From assembly GCF_000091305.1 (NCBI RefSeq), contig NC_013929.1, positions 9,920,001-9,984,000 of the forward strand: a stretch of 64,000 nucleotides of DNA. The letters run 5' to 3'. The position numbers were made by a program, and so were the translations under genes. Origin of the DNA: Streptomyces scabiei 87.22. GTDB lineage: Bacteria; Actinomycetota; Actinomycetes; Streptomycetales; Streptomycetaceae. Under the pieces are notes generated by a model, which was not told the DNA's origin, made no database searches, and saw only the letters and a list, made by a program, of their open reading frames with translations. Shown piece after piece: positions 58,460 to 64,000 of the stretch (position 1 is its first letter; each line of letters starts with the position of its first letter).

Positions 58460-59305
58460 ATGAGTTACCCGACGACGAGTTACCAGACCCTCTCACTGCG
58501 CCGCGACGGCCGCATCCTGTACGTCGACCTCGACAACGGCCCGCTGAACCTGATGACGATCCAGATGGTCGGCGAACTCTTCGACCTCGCCGGGAAGCTG
58601 GTCTTCGACCGGGACACGGGCGTCGTCGTCCTCGGCAGCGCCAACCCCGACTTCTTCCTCGCCCACTTCGACCTCGACGACATGTTCCGCTCGATGAACG
58701 ACCCGGACGTGCCGCAGAGCAAGTACCCGGACATCAACGTCGTCCAGGCGCTGACGACCATGTGGGAAGCCCTGCCGCAGGTGACGATCGGGGTGCTCGA
58801 CGGCATCGTGCGCGGCGGCGGCCTGGAGTTCCTGCTCGCCACCCAGATGAGCTTCGCAACCCCGCGGAGCAGGCTCTGTCTCCCGGAGACCAGCGGCGGC
58901 TTCCTGCCCGCCGGCGGCGGCACCACCCGCCTCGCGCTCCGCATCGGCCCTGCCCGGACCCGTGAATTCATCCTCGGCGCACGGGACTTCACCGGCGACG
59001 AGGCGGCGGCGTACGGCATCGTCAACCGCTGCCTGTCCACCGAAGACATCCACTCCTACGTCGACGATCTCGCCCGGCGCTCAGCCGCCCGGTCCACGGA
59101 GTCCGTGGCGGCGGTCAATCAGGTCCTGGCCAAAGTCCTGAACGGCGCCGTGGACGCGCAGTTCGCGGGCTTCGCCGTCGAGAGCGAGGCCATGCGGACC
59201 CTGCTCGCGGTGCCCGCGGTACTGGAACGCCTGAAGCGGCTCGCACAGCTCCAGGACATCGAACACGAGCGGGATCTGCCGGCGACGATCGCCTCGGTGT
59301 CCTGA
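58460..59305 (+). CDS. Enoyl-CoA hydratase/isomerase-family protein
   Basis: A 281-aa crotonase-fold enzyme. The oxyanion-hole segment DGIVRGGGLEFLLATQM and the two Glu positions of true hydratases are present (GGGLEF and LCLPETSGGFLPAGGGTTRL). It probably hydrates an enoyl-CoA. GGAG lies 8 bases before the ATG. The gene ends where the acyl-CoA dehydrogenase remnant starts. Confidence 0.88.
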   Translation: MSYPTTSYQTLSLRRDGRILYVDLDNGPLNLMTIQMVGELFDLAGKLVFDRDTGVVVLGSANPDFFLAHFDLDDMFRSMNDPDVPQSKYPDINVVQALTTMWEALPQVTIGVLDGIVRGGGLEFLLATQMSFATPRSRLCLPETSGGFLPAGGGTTRLALRIGPARTREFILGARDFTGDEAAAYGIVNRCLSTEDIHSYVDDLARRSAARSTESVAAVNQVLAKVLNGAVDAQFAGFAVESEAMRTLLAVPAVLERLKRLAQLQDIEHERDLPATIASVS

Positions 59306-59535
59306 TGGCCGGCCGGGACAAGGAGCCGGGTGTACGGCCCGGGCAGCCCAGGGGCGAGATCTTCTTCGACTCGGTCGAGGTACCGCCGCACCACGCCCCG
59401 TCGGCCCGGGACACCTGTCGGCGCGGCCACGCATCGACGTGGTCCTCGGACGGGGCTGCCGTGGGCCGGGTCATGACCGGGCTCGACTCCGCCGCGTTCG
59501 ACAGGGCAGTCGGCCGTGTCCACGAACGCCGGCAT
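59305..59535 (+). pseudogene. Acyl-CoA dehydrogenase remnant (fossil)
   Basis: The 474 bp between the hydratase and the synthetase contain no intact gene. The first part reads in one frame as RDKEPGVRPGQPRGEIFFDS, VEVP and, 26 residues on, VGRVMTGLDSAAF. This matches the central beta-domain and start of the C-terminal helices of acyl-CoA dehydrogenases (compare KLDKVGQEEADTAELFFTDV in the intact one downstream). Beyond about 59535 the similarity is lost, and no FAD-binding N- or C-terminus exists. I read it as a decayed gene; the remaining frame to 59793 is probably not expressed. Confidence 0.45.
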
Positions 59536-59779
59536 GGCGGTGCGCCGCCGATGGAGCACCGGCCCGACCCGTACCGGCCGGGCCGTACGGGCAGCCGGGC
59601 GGAGACCGTCAGGTCGGTCTCCCGCCGCGCCACCGAGTGCACCGCGCTCGCCCCGGCACGGCATCCCTGCTTCACCGCCCGATCCACGGCCATGGGCACC
59701 GGCCTGGCGTTCCGGGCCGCAGACAAGGGCAGGACGGCCGGTTCCGTGACCGACCCGCACAGGACGGAAGGACATCACC

Positions 59780-61350
59780 GTGGCGATCACTGACTTCTTC
59801 GACCGCGGATGGCGCGCGCGGCCCGAGGGCACCGCCTTCGTCATGGACGAGCGGACCTTCACCTACCGGGAGATCGGAGAGCTCTCCCACCGCGTCGCCA
59901 ACGCCCTGTCGGCGGCGGGCCTCCAGCCGGAGTCCAAGGGGGCCGTGCTGACGTCCAACGATCCCGTCGGCTGGGCCTGTGTCCTCGGAATATGGCGGGC
60001 CGGACTGGCCTGGGTCCCGGTCAACCCGGCCGGCCCCCGCGCCGAGATCGGCAGGCTCCTCGACGGCTTCGACTGCGAGGTGCTCTTCTGCCACGAGACC
60101 CTGCTCCCTGTCGTCGAGCCCCTGCCCGCCGACCTGAAGATGCTGCGGACCGTGGTCTCCCTGGGCGAGGACCCGCGCCTGGCGTCCAAGGCCGGCGCCG
60201 TCACCCTCGACGACTTCCTCAAGGACGCGTCCACCGACCTTCCCGACCATGTTCCGGAGCCCGACGCGGTGGCGGGCATCATGCCGACCGGCGGCACGAC
60301 CGGCGCCCCGAAAGGGGTCATGAACACGCACCGCGGCCTGAGCGTGAGCGCGGTCCACCAGATGCTGGCCGCCTCCTACGCGGCCGACGAACCGATCGTG
60401 AACCTGCTCGCCGCCCCCATGACCCACACCGCCGGCACCCTCACCCTGCCCTGCCCTGCACCGCACGCGGCGGCACGGTCGTCGTCACGACCCGCCCCGA
60501 CCCCGTCCGGCTGCTCGACCTGATCGAGAAGCACAGGGTCACCGAACTCTTCCTCCCGCCCACCGTCATCTACCGCCTGCTGGAGACCTCCGGCATCGAG
60601 CGACGCGACTTCTCCTCGCTCAAGTACCTGATGTACGGCTCCGCACCCATGTCGACCGAGAAACTGCGCCGGGCCATCGAGGTGTTCGGGCCGGTGATGT
60701 TCCAGGGGTACGGCCAGACGGAGGCGCCCTCGGGGATCGCCTTCCTGCGCCCCGAGGAGCACCTGACCGGCGACGGCAGTGACTTCCGGCTCTCGGCGGC
60801 GGGCCGCCCGGCGCCCCTCGTGCAGGTCGAGGTGCTCGACGGCGAGGGCCGGATCCTGCCCCCGGGCGAGAATGGCGAGATCTGCGTACGCGGCGATCTC
60901 GTCATGAAGGGCTACTACAAGGACCCCGTCAGGACCGCCGAGACCCTCGTCGACGGCCGGCTGCACACCGGCGACATCGGGTTCCTCGACGACGAGGGCT
61001 TCCTGCACCTCACCGACCGCAAGAAGGACATGATCATCTCGGGTGGGTTCAACGTCTACCCGAGCGAGGTCGAACAGGTCGTCTGGAAGCACCCGGCGGT
61101 CCAGGACTGCGCCGTCATCGGCATCCCGGACGAGGACTGGGGCGAGGCCGTCACCGCCGTCGTGGAACTGAACGACGGCGAGGAACTGACCGAGGCGGAC
61201 CTCATCGCGTACTGCCGTCCACGGCTCGGCGGCATCAAGACACCCAAGCGGGTCGTCTTCGTGTCCGAACTCCCGCGCAGCGCCAACGGAAAGGTCCTCA
61301 AGAAGGACGTCCGTGAACCCTTCTGGCGCGACCACACGCGGCAGATCTGA
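59780..61350 (+). pseudogene. AMP-forming acyl-CoA synthetase with an internal frameshift
   Basis: Two frames together make a normal class I adenylate-forming enzyme of about 520 aa. The first (59780-about 60450) has GELSHRVANALS and the ATP loop MPTGGTTGAPKGVMNTHRG. The second (about 60463-61350) has YLMYGSAPMSTEKL, FQGYGQTEAP, LHTGDIGFLDDEGFLHLTDRKKDMIISGG and the C-terminal Lys in LPRSANGKVLKKD. The switch needs a net one-base deletion (or two-base insertion) between 60449 and 60463, in a C/G-rich run. Without it the first frame stops at 60523 and lacks the catalytic C-terminal part. It may be a true mutation, a sequencing error in GC-rich DNA, or, least likely, recoding. It starts 13 codons before the next plausible Met. 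Confidence 0.85.
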
Positions 61351-61365
61351 GGATCGGAGCACAGC

Positions 61366-62511
61366 ATGGACCGCACCCTTTTCGACAAGGACCACGACAG
61401 CTTCCGCGACGCCGTCCGTCAGTTCACCGAACGCGTCCTCGCGCCCCGCCACGAGGAGATGCTCCGGCAGAAGTCCATCCCCCGGGACATCTGGCACGAG
61501 GCGGGCGCGCTCGGCATCCTCGGCCTGTCGGTCCCGGAGGAGTACGGCGGAACGGGGGCGGGGGACTTCCGCTTCAACGCCGTCGCGGACGAGGAACTCG
61601 CCGGCTTCAGCTTCGGCGTCGGGGCCAGTCTCGCCCTGCACACCGACACCTGCCCGCCCTACCTGGTGGAACTCGGCACCGAGGAACAGAAGCGGCGCTG
61701 GCTGCCCGGCATCGCCTCGGGCGACCTGATCAGCGCCATCGCCATGACCGAACCCTCCGGCGGCTCCGACCTCGCCGCGTTGAAGACCACCGCGGTCCGG
61801 GACGGCGGGGACTGGCTGATCAACGGCTCCAAGACCTTCATCACCAACGGCCACCAGGCGGACCTCGTCATCGTGGCCGCCCGCACGGGCCCCGGCGAGC
61901 GTGCCAAGGGCATCAGCCTGTTCGTCGTCGAGGCCGGCACCCCGGGCTTCGAGCGGGGCCGCAAGCTGGACAAGGTCGGACAGGAGGAGGCCGACACGGC
62001 CGAACTGTTCTTCACCGACGTCCGCCTCCCCGACTCCCACCGCCTCGGCGAGGTCGGCGAGGGATTCGTCTCGATGATGCGGCTCCTGCCGCAGGAACGG
62101 CTCTCGACCGCCGTCACCAACATCGGCCATGTCACACGGCTCCTGCACGAGACGATCGCGTACGCCAAGGAGCGCCGCGCGTTCGGGGAGACCATCGGCT
62201 CCTTCCAGTACAACAAGTTCCGGATCGCCGAACTGGTCACCCGTGTGGAGGTGACGCAGGCGTACGTCGACCAGTGCATCCTCGCGCACACCCGCGGCAA
62301 ACTCACGCCCGTGGACGCGGCCAAGGCCAAGTGGTGGGCCGCCGAGACGCAGAACGCCGTACTGGACGAGTGTGTCCAACTGCACGGCGGCTACGGCTAC
62401 ATGAACGAGTACCGCATCGCACGCGCCTGGCGGGACGCCCGCGTGACGAAGATCTGGGCCGGGTCCAACGAGATCATGAAAGAGGTCATCGGCCGTGACC
62501 TGGGCCTGTAG
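61366..62511 (+). CDS. Acyl-CoA dehydrogenase (LCAD-type)
   Basis: A 381-aa flavoenzyme. It shows ISAIAMTEPSGGSDLAALKTTAV, DGGDWLINGSKTFITNGHQADLVIVAARTG, and a C-terminal QLHGGYGYMNEYRIARAWRDARV then IWAGSNEIMKEVIGRDL. The position that holds the catalytic Glu in medium-chain enzymes is Ala (IWAGSNE), whereas MMRLLPQERL carries the Glu used by long-chain (LCAD-type) enzymes. It makes an enoyl-CoA for the hydratase upstream. GGAG precedes the ATG, 15 bp after the synthetase. Confidence 0.93.
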   Translation: MDRTLFDKDHDSFRDAVRQFTERVLAPRHEEMLRQKSIPRDIWHEAGALGILGLSVPEEYGGTGAGDFRFNAVADEELAGFSFGVGASLALHTDTCPPYLVELGTEEQKRRWLPGIASGDLISAIAMTEPSGGSDLAALKTTAVRDGGDWLINGSKTFITNGHQADLVIVAARTGPGERAKGISLFVVEAGTPGFERGRKLDKVGQEEADTAELFFTDVRLPDSHRLGEVGEGFVSMMRLLPQERLSTAVTNIGHVTRLLHETIAYAKERRAFGETIGSFQYNKFRIAELVTRVEVTQAYVDQCILAHTRGKLTPVDAAKAKWWAAETQNAVLDECVQLHGGYGYMNEYRIARAWRDARVTKIWAGSNEIMKEVIGRDLGL

Positions 62512-62547
62512 CACCGTCCCCTCGAACTCCCCGATGGAGGAACACCC

Positions 62548-63579
62548 ATGGCTCTGCCCACCGTCAACCGCCAGTGGCTGCTGGCCCGTCGCCCCGTCGG
62601 CGCCGTCACCACCGAAGACTTCCGCTACACCGAGTCCGACCCGCCGGTGCCCGGGGAGGGGGAAGTACTGGTCCGTACCCTGTACTTCGGCTACGACGCC
62701 AGCCAGCGCATCTGGCTCACCGACGACGGCGGTTACATGCCGCCGATCCAGGTCGGTGAGCCGATGCGGACCATGGGCATAGGCCAGGTCGTCGCCTCAC
62801 GCGACCCGGACTACCGGCCCGGGGATCTGGTCGAGGGTTTCATGAGCTGGCAGGACTACGTCCTCCTGCGCGCCGACGGCCCGATGCCCCTGCGCGTTCT
62901 GCCTGCGAGCGACCACCCGCTCTCCTGGAACCTCGGTGTCTTCGGCGTCGGCGGACTGACGGCGTACTTCGGCGTCACCGACGGTCTGCGGGTGGAGGCG
63001 GGCGACACCGTCGTGATCTCCGCCGCGACCGGCGCCACCGGGTCGCTGGCCGGAGGGATCGCACGGGCACTCGGCGCCAAGCAGGTCATCGGCATCGCCG
63101 GCGGCCCCGAGAAGTGCCGCTGGGTGGTCGAGGAGGCCGGCTACGACGCGGCCGTCGACTACAAGAACGACAAGCTCGACGAGCGACTGCGCGAACTGTG
63201 CCCGGACGGCGTCGACGCCTACTTCGACAATGTCGGCGGCGACATGCTCGACACCCTGCTGCTGAGCATGGCACCGCGCGGCCGGGTACTGATCTGCGGG
63301 GCCATGTCCTCCGGCTACACCGATGTCAGACTCCAGGGCCCCGTCAACTACATGCGCATCGCCACCCACCAACTGACCGTACGGGGCATCCTGCTGTTCC
63401 ACTACGCCGACCGCCTCGCCGAGGGCGCCGCGCAACTCGGCCGGTGGGTGAAGGAAGGCCGACTGCACGTCGAGGAGAGTGTCGTCGAGGGTTTCGAGAA
63501 CGCGCCCGCCCTGCTCCCGACGATGTTCACCGGCAAACAGCCCGGCAAGCTGCTGCTCAAGCTGGGGGACCCGCAGTGA
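62548..63579 (+). CDS. NADP-dependent MDR reductase (CurA/leukotriene B4 dehydrogenase-like)
   Basis: A 343-aa zinc-free medium-chain reductase. The nucleotide site is VVISAATGATGSLAGGIARALGAKQVIGIAGG, with YFDNVGGDMLDTLL and a late VRGILLFHYADRL. It reduces the double bond of an enone or 2-alkenal with NADPH. The N-terminal QWLLARRPVG is typical of the family. GGAGG precedes the ATG. It is probably the last gene of the CoA operon. Confidence 0.92.
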   Translation: MALPTVNRQWLLARRPVGAVTTEDFRYTESDPPVPGEGEVLVRTLYFGYDASQRIWLTDDGGYMPPIQVGEPMRTMGIGQVVASRDPDYRPGDLVEGFMSWQDYVLLRADGPMPLRVLPASDHPLSWNLGVFGVGGLTAYFGVTDGLRVEAGDTVVISAATGATGSLAGGIARALGAKQVIGIAGGPEKCRWVVEEAGYDAAVDYKNDKLDERLRELCPDGVDAYFDNVGGDMLDTLLLSMAPRGRVLICGAMSSGYTDVRLQGPVNYMRIATHQLTVRGILLFHYADRLAEGAAQLGRWVKEGRLHVEESVVEGFENAPALLPTMFTGKQPGKLLLKLGDPQ

Positions 63580-63654
63580 GCCGGGCGGAGCGGAAGCCGG
63601 CGACACGGTGCGGACAGTGTCGTCGGCAACCGAATCCGAGGGGGACGACCGCCG

Positions 63655-64000
63655 GTGGACCTGGGCATCGTGGGGCAGGCGGCCGGGCTGTTCGCCGTCA
63701 CCAACATCGACGACATCCTGATCCTGTCCCTGTTCTTCGCCCAGGGCGCGGGCCACCGGCACGCGGCTCGCCGGATCGTGACCGGGCAGTATCTCGGCTT
63801 CGCCGGCATCCTCGTGGTCGCGGCCGCCGCCGCGTTCGGAGCGACGTTCCTGCCGCAGGCCGCGATCCCGTATCTCGGCCTGCTGCCGCTCGCACTGGGT
63901 TTCAAGGCGGCATGGCAGGCATGGGAGAGCCACCGTGCCGGTGAGGACGGGGACGACGAGGAGACGGGCGAGGGCGGCCCGGGCCCGCTGGAGGTCGCCG
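63655..64000 (+). CDS. CadD-family cadmium resistance transporter (partial, runs off window)
   Basis: The N-terminal 115 codons are present. GTG is followed by GLFAVTNIDDILILSLFFAQG, the signature entry of the CadD/Cad transporter family with paired Asp in the first helix. A second helix (YLGFAGILVVAAAAAFGA) and third (YLGLLPLALGFKAAWQAW) follow, then an acidic loop where the window ends. The start is taken from a GGGGGA-type site about 9 bases upstream. Metal-ion efflux is the presumed role. Confidence 0.75.
   Translation, partial: MDLGIVGQAAGLFAVTNIDDILILSLFFAQGAGHRHAARRIVTGQYLGFAGILVVAAAAAFGATFLPQAAIPYLGLLPLALGFKAAWQAWESHRAGEDGDDEETGEGGPGPLEVA

Noticed and set aside
59780..60523. A short stand-alone adenylation protein of 247 aa
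   Set aside because: It contains only the first half of the fold and its last 20 residues are frameshifted nonsense; the rest continues in another frame.
1..64000. Mobile elements, CRISPR arrays, tRNA or rRNA genes
   Set aside because: No transposase, integrase, spaced direct-repeat array or tRNA/rRNA-like sequence was recognised on either strand.

Overview
The window is high-GC DNA (roughly 70% or more by eye) with dense GC-rich third codon positions, GTG starts, four-base ATGA/GTGA gene overlaps and GC-rich hairpin terminators without U-tracts. Together with the gene families present (PucR, GntR/FCD, LacI, TROVE/vWA, ricin-lectin CAZyme, PepSY lipoprotein next to a two-component system) this points to a Streptomyces or close relative. 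Most of the window is accessory, catabolic DNA. No rRNA, tRNA, CRISPR array, transposase or integrase was recognised.

Layout. 1-3.9 kb: a HAD hydrolase and an LLM flavin enzyme, then an MFS exporter divergent from a DeoR regulator. 3.9-7.5 kb: two divergent GMC oxidoreductases. 7.6-14.8 kb: a PucR regulator divergent from a four-gene operon (histidinol-dehydrogenase-like enzyme, APC permease, ThuA-like protein, ThDP enzyme) whose combination matches no pathway I know. 14.9-16.6 kb: a Ro60/Rsr-type TROVE-vWA protein behind a structured leader. 16.9-30.9 kb: a carbohydrate locus: secreted beta-helix/ricin-lectin protein, aldose dehydrogenase, KduD-like SDR, Zn-dehydrogenase, lactonase-type amidohydrolase, rhamnose/fucose mutarotase, a 665-aa protein of unknown family, an ABC sugar importer and a divergent FadR-type regulator. 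31-34.3 kb: a YnfA-like membrane protein, a sensor kinase/response regulator pair and a PepSY lipoprotein. 34.5-36.5 kb: two small unknown proteins and a LacI regulator.

36.5-51.7 kb: a regulon apparently controlled by one GntR/FCD repressor (46761-47468). The motif GATTGTCGAC lies upstream of the regulator, of a dapA-like/permease/aldehyde-dehydrogenase operon, of an SDR/glycerol-kinase-like/GlpA-like/flavoprotein operon, and of a GMC/small-subunit/proline-racemase-family run that leads into a cNMP-CBS-DUF294 gene. A fifth copy lies far away at 54.8 kb in front of a DnaQ-like exonuclease. The enzymes fit a hydroxyproline-like catabolic route combined with a glycerol-kinase/GlpA-like module.

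51.8-55.8 kb: peptidase E, a putative immunity-like protein, a HAD phosphatase, the exonuclease and an AraC regulator. 56.1-63.6 kb: a CoA-dependent catabolic operon (saccharopine-reductase-like, SCP2-type thiolase, enoyl-CoA hydratase, acyl-CoA dehydrogenase fossil, a frameshifted acyl-CoA synthetase, LCAD-type dehydrogenase, MDR reductase). The window ends inside a CadD-family transporter gene.

All functions are inferred from reading the sequence; no database search was run.
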